Of a stretch of DNA of 46,551 bases, positions 33,977-43,138 are shown in pieces. The notes under the pieces were generated by a model. That model made no database searches. It was not told the origin of the DNA and was given only the letters and a program-made list of their open reading frames with translations. Position numbers and translations under genes: made by a program. Source of the DNA: an uncultured Verrucomicrobiota bacterium (GTDB lineage Bacteria; Verrucomicrobiota; Kiritimatiellia; RFP12; UBA3636). Where the stretch lies: positions 1 to 46,551 of the forward strand of contig CAMNCG010000005.1 of NCBI GenBank assembly GCA_946534105.1, given 5' to 3'. How positions within the stretch are numbered: position 1 is the stretch's first letter; each line of letters starts with the position of its first letter.

Positions 33977-36808
33977 ATGAACGAAAATTCGCCAGCAGAG
34001 TCCACATCAGTCAACCAAGGCGCGACGCCCGGCGCGAAGTGGCCGTTCATCGTGATCCGGCACCCGATGTCCGTCAATGAAAAACCGGACGAGTTCGGAA
34101 TTCTCGTGCAGACACACCGGAACCATCCCGGCGCGTGTGACGAGTTCTGGTTCGCGACAGGATCCCGCAAGACGATTCCGGAGCTGGAAAAGGAATGCGG
34201 CACCTTCGCCCGATACCGGGAACTCTGCGACGCCGCCGGAATTCTCCCGGGCTACCAGCAGGGACTCACGCTCGGGCACGGAGAACGCCACGACGGACCG
34301 GCCAGGCCCGGGGAAGCGCAATTTCCGGACGACGCATGGCAGCGCGGAGCGGACGGCGCAAGAATTCCGTTTCTCTGCCCTCGCTCGCCGTTCGTCCTCG
34401 ACTACGAGCGCGAATACGCGAAAACCGTCCTGCGCGTCGCGGCTCCGTCCTCCTACTGGATCGACGACGACCTGCGCCTCGGCATCTCGAAGCCAGACGG
34501 GTGCTTCTGCGACCGATGCATCGCGGCCTTCAACGAAAAGACCGGGCGGGCTCTGACGCGAGAGGCGCTCGTCGCGCGCCTCTACGACAAAAACGTGGAA
34601 CAGGAGCCGCTCCGGGCCGAGTGGAGCGAGTTCAACGCCGAGTCGCTCGCCATTTACGGCGCGCAGGTGCGCAAGGCGGCAGACGAACTTGGTTCGCGCT
34701 GCCGCATTGCCTACCAGGCCGTGTCGGCGAACCGCCGCTACACGGCGTCAAGCTACGAGCCGCTGCTTCGCGCGCTTTCGGGCCCCGGCGGCGCGGCCGT
34801 CGGAATCCGTCCCGGCCACGGGTTCTACACCGAGGAGAGTCCGCGCGGGATGATCGCGAAGAACCTCGCCGTCGCCCGCGAAGCGGAGCGCCTGCGCGGC
34901 ACATCACTTCCCGTCGCCTCGATCTGCTACGAGGAGGAGACCTATCCGCGCCATCTGCTCAACAAGACGCCCGGCGCAATCCTCACGGAATCGGCGCTCG
35001 CGCTTGCGTCCGGATGCGACAGCCTTTCGCTCTACTGGTTTCCGGCGGAGGACCCGCTGCCGGCCGACGAATACGACCGCTTTTTGGACGCGCTCGCCGC
35101 GGCAAGGCCATACTTTGAACGACTGGCCTCCTCGACACGCCGGACGAGGCTCGGAGGGCTTGCGCGCTTCGTCGGATCAGCCGCCGCCGAGACGCTCGAC
35201 TTCGACCTCTACGACGAGAAGGACTTTGACCTTGCCTGCGCCGGGATCCCGGTCACGGTCGCGAACAGCGCCGCCGCGGCCTGGTTTCTGACGGACAAGT
35301 CGCGACGCGAAATGACCGACGCCGACCGCGCCGCGCTGCCATCCCTTCCGATGGTCGATATCTCCGACACCGACAAGTTTCCGCTAGCGAGCCGCCGCGC
35401 GAAACTGCTGGACGATCTCGACGCGGCGACGAAGGGATCCTTTCCGGTCCGAGTGGACGAATGCAAGGCTCTCCGCGTCCTGCCGCGCGTCCGCGAAGAC
35501 GGCCGACTCGACAGCGTCACACTGCTCAACCTTTCCATTGGAGGCACCGGCCCGCTCACGATTCGCCTCCGCAACAGCGCGGGTTCCACCGCCATGTGGC
35601 AGGGACCTGACGGCGCCGCCGCCAAACCGCTGCCGACATGGTCCGGCGCCTTGCCGAATGAGCAAATTGTCCGACTGGACAGCATTGGGGCGTGGCAGAT
35701 CGGCACCATCTTCCTGGAGACCGACGCTACGCCATCCGCCGCGCCGGCCCATGCCGCGGCGCAACATGAATCGTCGCCGCACTGGCACTGGTTCGACGGC
35801 ACGGCGCTGCCAATGGAAGGTCGCGGCTACGCGCCGGAGAGACTCGCCTCCCCCTACCATCGACTCCCGGCCGACGCCCTTGACCATGTGACACCGGACG
35901 TGCGCGGCCTGCAATCCGACACCGCCGGCCTGTGCTTCCGCTTTCGAACCGACTCCCGGAAACTGCGAATCTTCTGGAAGACGACCAAGCCCGTGATCCG
36001 GATGTGGAACATGGCTCCATCCGGCGCCGACGGCATCGACGTATATCAGGAAAGGCCCGACGGGAGTTGGCATTTTGTCAAACCGCCATTCCCCATTCCG
36101 CCAAACAGTTTCGGCGCCGAATACACCTGGGAAGTCGAACCGGAACTGACGACACTCGTGTATCTGCCGCTTTACAACGGGATTGCCGAGTTTCGCCTCG
36201 GAGTGGAACCCGGCCGCTACGTGGAAGCCGCCCCGGCGCGCCGCAGCGGCATCGCGAAACCGGTCGTGTTCTACGGCACCTCGATAACGCAGGGCGCAAG
36301 CGCCGCGCATCCAGGCGGATGCTGGGTCGCCCAGGCCGCCCGTTTCGCCGATGTCGAAGCGGTCAACCTCGGCTTCTCGGGCTCTGGAAAGATGGAAGAC
36401 TCCATGCTTGAGTGTCTGTCGGAAATCGACGCCGCGCTCTACGTCCTGGACACCGTGTCCAACATGACGCCGGAGCTGATCCGCGAGCGCATGGAGCGCT
36501 TCGTCCGCGGTCTTGCGGAACGGCGTCCCGGCACGCCGATCCTCCTCACGGCCAATGTCTTCGTCATGGGCGAACACCACCGCCTGCGCGATGCCGCGGT
36601 ACGCGCCATCTACGACAAGCTGAAGTCCGAGGATCCGGTGAAATGGTCGATTCTGCACTTCGCGGGGGATGACGCCGCCGCGCTCGCGCCGGACGATGAC
36701 GGAACAGAGGACGGCGTTCATCTCAACGATCTGGGGATGAAGCGCGCAGGCGAGCACTTCGGAAGGAAAATACGGGACATTCTGGGGCAAACGGCGTTTT
36801 CCCAATGA
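33977..36808 (+). CDS. Fusion of TIM-barrel hydrolase-like domain with SGNH esterase
   Basis: 943 residues from the ATG at 33977; no signal peptide. Residues 1-580 look like a GH42/clan GH-A-like TIM barrel of unassigned family (YWIDDDLRLG, a Cys pair CFCDRC, ICYEEETYPRH). Residues about 600-755 match the beta domain preceding GDSL lipases of the Lipase_GDSL_3 type (WHWFDGTALPMEGRGY, SPYHRLPADA). The SGNH catalytic domain has Ser769 in FYGTSITQG, the Asn block VSNMTPELI and DGVHLNDLG with the Asp-His pair. It likely removes acetyl groups from glycans and may also cleave glycosidic bonds. An upstream ATG at 33902 is possible but less conserved. Confidence 0.78.
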   Translation: MNENSPAESTSVNQGATPGAKWPFIVIRHPMSVNEKPDEFGILVQTHRNHPGACDEFWFATGSRKTIPELEKECGTFARYRELCDAAGILPGYQQGLTLGHGERHDGPARPGEAQFPDDAWQRGADGARIPFLCPRSPFVLDYEREYAKTVLRVAAPSSYWIDDDLRLGISKPDGCFCDRCIAAFNEKTGRALTREALVARLYDKNVEQEPLRAEWSEFNAESLAIYGAQVRKAADELGSRCRIAYQAVSANRRYTASSYEPLLRALSGPGGAAVGIRPGHGFYTEESPRGMIAKNLAVAREAERLRGTSLPVASICYEEETYPRHLLNKTPGAILTESALALASGCDSLSLYWFPAEDPLPADEYDRFLDALAAARPYFERLASSTRRTRLGGLARFVGSAAAETLDFDLYDEKDFDLACAGIPVTVANSAAAAWFLTDKSRREMTDADRAALPSLPMVDISDTDKFPLASRRAKLLDDLDAATKGSFPVRVDECKALRVLPRVREDGRLDSVTLLNLSIGGTGPLTIRLRNSAGSTAMWQGPDGAAAKPLPTWSGALPNEQIVRLDSIGAWQIGTIFLETDATPSAAPAHAAAQHESSPHWHWFDGTALPMEGRGYAPERLASPYHRLPADALDHVTPDVRGLQSDTAGLCFRFRTDSRKLRIFWKTTKPVIRMWNMAPSGADGIDVYQERPDGSWHFVKPPFPIPPNSFGAEYTWEVEPELTTLVYLPLYNGIAEFRLGVEPGRYVEAAPARRSGIAKPVVFYGTSITQGASAAHPGGCWVAQAARFADVEAVNLGFSGSGKMEDSMLECLSEIDAALYVLDTVSNMTPELIRERMERFVRGLAERRPGTPILLTANVFVMGEHHRLRDAAVRAIYDKLKSEDPVKWSILHFAGDDAAALAPDDDGTEDGVHLNDLGMKRAGEHFGRKIRDILGQTAFSQ

Positions 36809-36810
36809 CA

Positions 36811-36853
36811 TCCGATTTATTGACAGGGCGGAAGGAAGAGGACCAAAATCGGA
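36811..36853. promoter_or_regulatory. Inverted repeat spanning the module 2 regulator promoter
   Basis: TCCGATTT (36811-36818) and AAATCGGA (36846-36853) are exact complements and enclose the -35 and most of the -10. An autoregulatory site is plausible. Confidence 0.4.
36820..36849 (+). promoter_or_regulatory. Promoter of module 2 regulator, leaderless
   Basis: Consensus -35 TTGACA (36820-36825), an 18-nt spacer and CAAAAT (36844-36849). The GTG start lies 8 nt after the -10, so the mRNA should have no or almost no leader. Confidence 0.55.
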
Positions 36854-36857
36854 CTCT

Positions 36858-38045
36858 GTGAACAACTCCAGGAAAAAAGGCGCTCCCTCACTCCGCAACG
36901 TCGTCGTCGTGCTGCGGCTCTCGTTCGCGTCGCACCGGGACATTCTGCACGGTTTGTCGCAGGCCGTGCGGTCGAACGGGGCGTGGCGCTTCACGGTGAT
37001 CGACTATCTGGCGGACGCGGACGGCGCGCAGCTCCGTGCGGCGCTCGGCGGCGGAGGAGTCAGCGGCGTCGTCGCGGCGTCGATCGGGCACGGCAGCGTG
37101 GCGGCCGGACTTGCAGGCTGGAACGGCCCGCTCGTGGCGCTGGGCACGGGGGCGAGCGCGTTCCCGCCGCCGGGACGCACGGCTCCGTTTTCCGTCGTGG
37201 AACCCGACGACGAAACAATAGGGAGCATGGGCGCCGACTACCTGTGCTCGCTAGGAAGGTTCGCGTCCTTCGGTTTCGCGATGCGCGCCTCGTCGCCGCA
37301 CAGCCGCCGGTTCGACGGATTCGCGGCGCGGCTTGCAGCGCGCGGGCGCAGAGCGGCGCTCTTCGCGCTCCCCGGCGGCGGCTCGGCCGATGCGCTCGGC
37401 CGGTGGCTCCGGAGCCTTCCGAAACCGGCCGCCGTGATGGCGCACGCGGACAACTTCGCCGTCGAGATCCTCGCGGCGGCGGACAAAGCCGGAATCTCCG
37501 TGCCCGAAGACCTGGCCGTTCTTGGCGTCGACAACGACGAATATCTCTGCGAAACGGCCGCGCCGCCGCTCACGAGCCTCGCGCCCGACCACGTCCGCAT
37601 GGGCGAAATCGCGGCCGAGGCGCTGCGCCGCCGCATGGAAAAGCCGGACGCGCCCGCCGACGCGAGGCGCGTGTCGAGCGTGGCGGTGTTCGAGCGGCGC
37701 AGCACCAGGGCGCTCGCGCCGGCCGTCGCGCTCGTGGAGCGTGGGCTGGACTACATCCGGGGCAACGTCGCGCGCGGCGTCGGCGTTTCGGACGTGGTGG
37801 CGCATCTGGGCGTTTCGCCCTCGCTCGCCAATCTGCGCTTCCGGCAAGTGGCCGGAAAGAGCGTCCGGGAGGCGCTTGTCGAAGAGCGCCTTGAGCAGGT
37901 GAAGAAAAAACTGCGGGAAACGGAACTGCCCGTAGAGCGCGTCGTCCGCGCCTGCGGCTTCCGCTCCGCGAAGCACGCCATGCGGCTCTTCAAGGAGCGC
38001 TTCGGCACGACCATGCGCGCCTGGCGCGCCGCGAACCGCACGTGA
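36858..38045 (+). CDS. Hybrid transcription regulator: LacI-type sensor with AraC DNA-binding domain
   Basis: 395 residues starting at GTG. The sensor part (RNVVVVLRLSFASHRDILHGL, LAVLGVDNDEYLCETAAPPLTSLAPDHVRMG) parallels the module 1 regulator, including the DN(D/E)E(Y/W)LCE motif. The C-terminal 100 residues form an AraC double helix-turn-helix (VSDVVAHLGVSPSLANLRFRQVAGKS, VVRACGFRSAKHAMRLFKERFGTTMRAW). It probably senses a sugar and controls module 2. It follows the esterase fusion by 49 nt but has its own promoter. No other in-frame ATG exists before the conserved sensor domain, which supports the GTG. Confidence 0.9.
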   Translation: MNNSRKKGAPSLRNVVVVLRLSFASHRDILHGLSQAVRSNGAWRFTVIDYLADADGAQLRAALGGGGVSGVVAASIGHGSVAAGLAGWNGPLVALGTGASAFPPPGRTAPFSVVEPDDETIGSMGADYLCSLGRFASFGFAMRASSPHSRRFDGFAARLAARGRRAALFALPGGGSADALGRWLRSLPKPAAVMAHADNFAVEILAAADKAGISVPEDLAVLGVDNDEYLCETAAPPLTSLAPDHVRMGEIAAEALRRRMEKPDAPADARRVSSVAVFERRSTRALAPAVALVERGLDYIRGNVARGVGVSDVVAHLGVSPSLANLRFRQVAGKSVREALVEERLEQVKKKLRETELPVERVVRACGFRSAKHAMRLFKERFGTTMRAWRAANRT

Positions 38046-38061
38046 TGCGGTCCGGCGTGGC

Positions 38062-38082
38062 GGGTCCTGTTTGCATGGACCC
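38062..38082. terminator. Hairpin between convergent regulator and gspF
   Basis: GGGTCC, 9-nt loop, GGACCC in the 62-nt gap between two convergent stop codons. There is no T-run, so the terminator call is tentative. Confidence 0.4.
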
Positions 38083-38107
38083 TGGAACGGCCCATGCATG
38101 GCGGTGG

Positions 38108-39289
38108 TCACGCACCGGCTTGAACGGAAAGTTTGAGGACCGGAAGGAGGAGGGCGAGCGAAAGCGCGAGAACGAAGGCGCCGACGAGCGCGAGGAGCGC
38201 GGGGCCGAGAAGCGCAAGGCGGGTGGAGAGGGTTCGCGAGGCGGAGGCGGAGAGGCGGCGCGAAGCGGCGTCCAGCATGCCCGGGAGGCATCCTCCGGCC
38301 TCGCCGACCTGCACCCATTGCGCGAGTTCGCCACCGATCTGCGGCACTTTTGCGAGGGCGTCGGCCGGCGATTCGCCGGCGCGGATCGCGGCGGCGGCTT
38401 CGAGCGCCTTTTCTTCGATCCAGGGGCGCCCCGTGCCGGCGGCGGCGAGCGGGACGGCGTCCGCGAGCGGGACGCCGCCCGACGCCATGACTCCGAGCAC
38501 GGACGCGAACCGGTCCGCCGCCACGGTGGCGCGCCAGCGGGCGAACGGGGCGCGGCAGAGCGCCCGGTCGAGCGCGACGGCGAACGCCCGGTCTCGCCGG
38601 GCGCGCAGACGGGCCGCCGCGAACAGCGCGGCCGCGGCGGCCGTCGCGGGCACGAGAACGAACGCCGCAAAGCGGCAAGCCCCGACGATGGCGAGCGAAG
38701 AACGTGGCATTTCGAGGCCGCTTTCGGCGAGCTTCGCCGACATCGCCGGCACGACGAAGAGCGCCATGCCGAGCGCCACCGCGACGCCGAGCGCGAGGAC
38801 GAAGCAGGGGTAGGCGAGGGCGGCGCGCACCGCGCCCCGCGCTTCTTCGCGCGCTTCGAGGCCGTCCGCGAGGCGCGATAGCATCGCCGGGAGCGCGGCG
38901 CCCGTTTCCGCCGACGCGAGGGCCGCGCATTCGAAGGCCCCGGCGCCCGTGCCGGCGCCTTCGATCGCGGCGGCGAAGCCGTGTCCGGCCCGGACGCCTT
39001 CCTCGATGCGCGCCACGGCCGCCGCTTCCGCTCCGTCGGCGCGGCGGCGCAGGAGCGCGAGCGCGCCGTCGGCCGGGAGCCCGGCCGCGAGGAGCGCGCC
39101 GAGTTCGCGCCAGAGGGCTGCGCGGGCGGAGGCGCCGAGCGGCCGCGCGGCGGCCGAAACCGGCGTCGCCGACCGGACGAACACGCCCTCTTCGCGAAGC
39201 TTGCGCGCGGCCGCGGCGGCGTCGGCGGCTTCGACGCGGCCCGAGACGGCCGCGCCGCTTTCCGTGTAGCCTTTGTAGCGGAATTCCAT
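38108..39289 (-). CDS. Type II secretion/type IV pilus inner-membrane protein GspF-like
   Basis: 393 residues. It opens MEFRYKGYTESGAAVSGRVEAAD, the usual GspF/PilC N-terminus, and has the two T2SSF repeats, each followed by a hydrophobic segment (FVLALGVAVALGMALFVVPAM and LLALVGAFVLALSLALLLPVL). The family anchors pseudopilus or pilus assembly at the inner membrane with the GspE/PilB ATPase. No other secretion gene is adjacent except prepilin peptidase 4 kb upstream in the same direction. It follows hisC by 18 nt. Very Ala-rich, so parts of the annotation as transmembrane are by eye. Confidence 0.85.
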   Translation of the reverse strand: MEFRYKGYTESGAAVSGRVEAADAAAAARKLREEGVFVRSATPVSAAARPLGASARAALWRELGALLAAGLPADGALALLRRRADGAEAAAVARIEEGVRAGHGFAAAIEGAGTGAGAFECAALASAETGAALPAMLSRLADGLEAREEARGAVRAALAYPCFVLALGVAVALGMALFVVPAMSAKLAESGLEMPRSSLAIVGACRFAAFVLVPATAAAAALFAAARLRARRDRAFAVALDRALCRAPFARWRATVAADRFASVLGVMASGGVPLADAVPLAAAGTGRPWIEEKALEAAAAIRAGESPADALAKVPQIGGELAQWVQVGEAGGCLPGMLDAASRRLSASASRTLSTRLALLGPALLALVGAFVLALSLALLLPVLKLSVQAGA

Positions 39290-39307
39290 GCGCGGGAGGC
39301 GTGCGGG

Positions 39308-40345
39308 CTAGACGAGTCCCAGAAGTTCTTCCATTTCTTCGCGCGTCCCCATCGAGATGCGCAGCCAGCCCGCCGTGGCCGGATCGTCGGCGAAACGTCG
39401 CACGAGAAAGCCCCATCGGCGGACGCGCGTCTGAACTTCCTCGGCGGTCTTCGGGGCCGGAGGGCGGCACCAGACGAAATTCGTGCACGACGGGACGACC
39501 TCCCAGCCCTTGGCGCGGAGCCCGGCCGAGAACGCTTCGCGCGTGGCGACGATCCGGCGGACGTTTTCCCGCATCCATTCCGGGTCGGACAGCGCGGCCT
39601 CGGCGGCGGCGAGGGCGATGGCGTCCACGTTGTAGGAGTCCTTCACCTTGAAGAGGGCGTTGACGAGCGGTTCCGGGCCGACGAGGACGCCGACGCGGAG
39701 TCCGGCGAGGGACCACGCCTTGGAGAAAGAGCGCGAGACGACGACGTTCGGCTCCTCGAAGGCGAGCCGCATGCAGTCCGCGCCGGCGAACAGCACGTAC
39801 GTCTCGTCGAGGAGCAGGACCGAGGGCGCGAGGGCGCGGGCGAAGGCCCGAACGGCCTCGATCCCGAACATCGTGCCCGTCGGCGCGTTCGGGTTCACGA
39901 GGCAGAAGAGGTCCGGCTTCGGGTCCGGCATCGCGAGCGCGGCGAGCGCGGCGTCGTCCCCCGGGAGCGCCAGCGTGCAGAGCGGCGCTTCGCGGATCGC
40001 GGCGAGGACCGGGTAGAGCGAGTACGACGGGGAAAACACGCCGACCGGCGCGGCGTTGCGGACGAAGACCTCGACGGCGAGGCGCAGCACCTCGTCCGAG
40101 CCGTTGCCGACGAAGACGTTCGACGCCTTGCAGCCGTACCGCCGCGCGAGCAGGTGGCGGAGCCGGTTCGCGCCGGGATCGGGGTAGAGCCGGAGTTTCG
40201 AGACGTCGAACGAAGCGAGCGCCTCCTTCACCTTTGGGGACGGGGGATACGCGTTTTCGTTGGCGTTGAGCTTGACGACGCGCTTGAGCTTCGGCTGCTC
40301 GCCGGGAACGTACGGTTCGAGCGCCTGTACGGATGAACGGATCAT
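39308..40345 (-). CDS. hisC: Histidinol-phosphate aminotransferase
   Basis: 345 residues, a class I/II PLP aminotransferase. Conserved features: ALEPYVPGEQP, KLNANENAYPPSP, FVGNGSDEVLRLA, CLVNPNAPTGT, LLDETYVLFA and SRSFSKAWSLAGLRVG, the last with the PLP lysine. It converts imidazole-acetol phosphate to histidinol phosphate with glutamate. The N-terminus fits HisC without trimming, so the ATG at 40345 is trusted. A promoter ends 7 nt before it. Other HisC-like enzymes can act on aromatic amino acids, but the neighbouring hisF supports histidine synthesis. Confidence 0.92.
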   Translation of the reverse strand: MIRSSVQALEPYVPGEQPKLKRVVKLNANENAYPPSPKVKEALASFDVSKLRLYPDPGANRLRHLLARRYGCKASNVFVGNGSDEVLRLAVEVFVRNAAPVGVFSPSYSLYPVLAAIREAPLCTLALPGDDAALAALAMPDPKPDLFCLVNPNAPTGTMFGIEAVRAFARALAPSVLLLDETYVLFAGADCMRLAFEEPNVVVSRSFSKAWSLAGLRVGVLVGPEPLVNALFKVKDSYNVDAIALAAAEAALSDPEWMRENVRRIVATREAFSAGLRAKGWEVVPSCTNFVWCRPPAPKTAEEVQTRVRRWGFLVRRFADDPATAGWLRISMGTREEMEELLGLV

Positions 40346-40352
40346 GGCCGGA

Positions 40353-40382
40353 ATTCTACACCCAATTTCTTTTTCCGGGCAA
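40353..40382 (-). promoter_or_regulatory. Promoter of hisC, apparently leaderless
   Basis: On the minus strand TTGCCC (40382-40377), an 18-nt spacer and TGTAGAAT with -10 TAGAAT (40358-40353). Seven nt (TCCGGCC) separate it from the ATG. Confidence 0.6.
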
Positions 40383-40432
40383 TGCCGGGCGTCGCGAGCC
40401 GCCGCGCCCGGACGGGCGGGCCTCGACGCGGG

Positions 40433-41209
40433 TCAGACGAGCCGGACCGGGACGCCCATCGCGCGGAGTTCGCGCTTGAGGGCCGGGATGGTGGTGGTGC
40501 CGGAATGGAGAATGCCGGCGACGATGGCGGCGTCGGCGTGGGCGAGTTCGAAGGCGTCGCGCAGGTGCGCGGCGCAGCCGGCCCCGCCGGAGGCGACGAC
40601 CGGGACGCCCACGGCGTCGGCGACGAGGCGCGTGATTTCGAGTTCGAATCCGGAACGCGTTCCGTCGGCGTCGACGGAATTGACCACGATTTCGCCGACG
40701 CCCTCGCCCTCGGCGCGGCGGGCCCATTCGACGGCGTCGATGTCGGTGCGGTTCCGGAAGCCGCGCGTGGTGATTTCGTAGCCGGAGGGGCAGCGGGCGA
40801 GGTCGTCCGTCTTCACGGGGTCCATGCCGAGGACGACGCACTGCGAGCCGAACGCGCGGGCGCCTTCGCCGATCACCCGCGGGTCCGCGACGGCGAGGGA
40901 GTTCACGCTCACCTTCTCGGCGCCCGCGAGGAGGATCGCCTCCATGTCCGCCACGGAGGAGACGCCGCCGCCGACGGCGAACGGGATCCGGACCGCGCGG
41001 GCGACGCGCGCCACCATGCCGAGGTCGGTCTTGCGGCGCTCGTGCGAGGCGGTGATGTCGTACACGACGAGTTCGTCGCAGCCCTCGGCGTAGTACTTCG
41101 CGGCGAGCTCGACCGGGTCTCCGAGATCGACGTTGTTCTGGAATTTCACGCCTTTCGTCACGCGGTTGCGGATGACGTCGAGGCAGGGGATGATGCGGCG
41201 CGTCAGCAT
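40433..41209 (-). CDS. hisF: Imidazole glycerol phosphate synthase cyclase subunit
   Basis: 258 residues. The barrel signature IIPCLDVIRNRVTKGVKF (catalytic Asp), DELVVYDITAS, PFAVGGGVSS, KVSVNS, VVLGMDPVK (second catalytic Asp) and VVASGGAG are all present. HisF closes the imidazole ring and releases AICAR using ammonia from HisH. The start at 41209 is set by homology; the ORF upstream reads through the AsmA-like gene. It lies 2 nt behind that gene and is co-transcribed. HisH is not in the window. Confidence 0.95.
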   Translation of the reverse strand: MLTRRIIPCLDVIRNRVTKGVKFQNNVDLGDPVELAAKYYAEGCDELVVYDITASHERRKTDLGMVARVARAVRIPFAVGGGVSSVADMEAILLAGAEKVSVNSLAVADPRVIGEGARAFGSQCVVLGMDPVKTDDLARCPSGYEITTRGFRNRTDIDAVEWARRAEGEGVGEIVVNSVDADGTRSGFELEITRLVADAVGVPVVASGGAGCAAHLRDAFELAHADAAIVAGILHSGTTTIPALKRELRAMGVPVRLV

Positions 41210-41211
41210 GG

Positions 41212-43131
41212 CTACTTCTTCGAAGGGTTCGACTGGAACGTGGCGGAGGTCCAGCGCGGCGACAGCGCCGGCCCGGTGGCTCGGATCTCGAACATTTTCG
41301 AGAGCGGGGAGAGCAGCCAGTACACGCCTTCGCCGAGCCACGTGGAGCGGTTGAGGAGGTGGACCTTCACCTTGAGATCGACTTCGCATTCCGGGAAGTA
41401 CACGTTGCCGCGTCCGGAAATGCCCGCGGCCGGTCCGTCAATCTTGAACGGATCGACGCGTAGCCGTCCGCGACCGAATTCGCCGCGGACGGAGATGTCG
41501 TCTTCATCGACGAGCCAGTCCACGCCGGGGACGAACGACGCGAGGATGTCCGTGAGGCCCGCGAACACCGGAATGCGGTACACGCGCGAATCGGCGGCGT
41601 CGATCGACATCGCGCCCGTCGTTTCCGCGAAGGTGAGGTCGGTGATGTCGTCCAGCGGGCCGCGCAGGGAGAGTCTGGCGTTCACGGTTCCCTTGTCCAC
41701 GGGACTTTCGGGATTCGCGAGCTTCGCGATCTGCGCGAACGAGAGGCCGTCGAGCGACACGTCGATCTGCGCGGGGAGGTTGGTCGGCGACGTATCGTCG
41801 AAGGGAAGCACGAGTCCGAACGAAGCGGAGAGGCCGCCGCCGAGAACGTCGGCGCGGACGTTTCCGACGCGGAGCCCGTCGCCCGCGAGCGAGAGTTCGG
41901 CGCTTGCGCGGCGCAGCGGCACGCCGGCGACCGAGACTTCCGGCGCGAAGGCCGAAACCGAGAGGTCGTTCGTGCAGCCCGGACCCACGGCGAACGTTCC
42001 GGACGCCCGGATCTGGGCGGGGGCGGGGAAGGCGACCGGAAGTTCGGCGTCCGCGTCGAGGATCCCGATCAGCGCGGCGAGGGCGACGGGGTCCATGGTG
42101 GCGTTCGCGGAAAAGGAGAGTTCGTCCGACGCGGGCAGGAGACGCAGCGCGCCGGAGGCGGCGCCCTCGGGCCGCGTGACGGAGAGTTGCGAGATGTCGA
42201 GAAAACTCCAGCTCCGCGGCTCGCCGACCGTCACCACGCCGGAAAACGAATCGACCGGAACGCCGTTGTACGAAGCCGGCCCGGAGTCCACGCGGATGCG
42301 GAGGACGCGTTCGTTCCGCCCGGGGGCGTAGCGGTAGACGGCGCCGAGTTCGGGCGCGGCGTCGGCGAACGCGAAACGCTCCAGTTCCGCGGCGACGCCC
42401 TCCTCCTCCGCGAGGCGCAGCACCGGGACGGCGATGTTGGGGTCGAGCCGGCCGGCGCATTCGACGGAAATGGCAAACGGATCGAGCGCCACGTGCACGG
42501 CGCCCGAAACGGATTGTCCGGGAACCTTCTCCTCCGGGAACGCGATGCGCGCCCCCTCCACGTGCAGCACGCCGCCCGTGCAGGAAAGGAAGGCCTCGAC
42601 ATTCCGCGCGCGGAAGCCGAGGACGTCCACGCGCCCGCAGCGCACGGGCACGGGGGGCAGGTCGGGGATTTCCGGCGCGGCGGAGTCCTCCTCTTCCTCC
42701 TCCGGACCGCCGGAGAGGTCGATGCCGAGTTCGAGCGAATCGAGGCGCACGGACGAAAGCCACGTCGGCGACGGCATGAGCGAGCGGGGCAGAAAGCCCA
42801 CCTCGATGCCGGCGGCCCTGACGATCGGCTCGCGCACTTCGCCCTTGCGGTAGACGCCGAGCGACCCGACGCGCAGCGAGAGGCGCGCGAGGGAAAACGA
42901 CACGTGCGCCGGCTCGATGTCCACGGCGTCCGTGGAAATGGCTTCCCCGATGCGTCCCGTCCAGCGTTCGGGGATTCCCTTCGCGAGTCGAATTGCGAGC
43001 AGCGCGAAAAGCGCGGCCGCGACCGCGAACGCCGCCGCGGCCGCGCGCAGGGCCGCGCGGAGCGTCCGGCGCGCCTTCCTTCTCGGCGGCGGCTCGTTTT
43101 CCGGGAGGGGAGCGAGGGGAAACTCGACCAT
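41212..43131 (-). CDS. AsmA-like large envelope protein
   Basis: 639 residues. One N-terminal membrane helix (AAAAAFAVAAALFALLAIRLA) follows a Pro/Arg-rich cytoplasmic end. The rest is repetitive beta-rich sequence with features of AsmA/TamB-type proteins, such as MSIDAADSRVYRIPVFAGLT and ISGRGNVYFPECEVDLKVKVHLL near the C-terminus, like the AsmA_2 region. These proteins bridge the envelope and take part in lipid transport or outer membrane assembly. An acidic stretch EEEEEDSAAPE lies near residue 140. It sits between prepilin peptidase and hisF with gaps of 7 and 2 nt. The exact subfamily is not certain. Confidence 0.7.
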   Translation of the reverse strand: MVEFPLAPLPENEPPPRRKARRTLRAALRAAAAAFAVAAALFALLAIRLAKGIPERWTGRIGEAISTDAVDIEPAHVSFSLARLSLRVGSLGVYRKGEVREPIVRAAGIEVGFLPRSLMPSPTWLSSVRLDSLELGIDLSGGPEEEEEDSAAPEIPDLPPVPVRCGRVDVLGFRARNVEAFLSCTGGVLHVEGARIAFPEEKVPGQSVSGAVHVALDPFAISVECAGRLDPNIAVPVLRLAEEEGVAAELERFAFADAAPELGAVYRYAPGRNERVLRIRVDSGPASYNGVPVDSFSGVVTVGEPRSWSFLDISQLSVTRPEGAASGALRLLPASDELSFSANATMDPVALAALIGILDADAELPVAFPAPAQIRASGTFAVGPGCTNDLSVSAFAPEVSVAGVPLRRASAELSLAGDGLRVGNVRADVLGGGLSASFGLVLPFDDTSPTNLPAQIDVSLDGLSFAQIAKLANPESPVDKGTVNARLSLRGPLDDITDLTFAETTGAMSIDAADSRVYRIPVFAGLTDILASFVPGVDWLVDEDDISVRGEFGRGRLRVDPFKIDGPAAGISGRGNVYFPECEVDLKVKVHLLNRSTWLGEGVYWLLSPLSKMFEIRATGPALSPRWTSATFQSNPSKK

Positions 43132-43138
43132 CGCGCCC

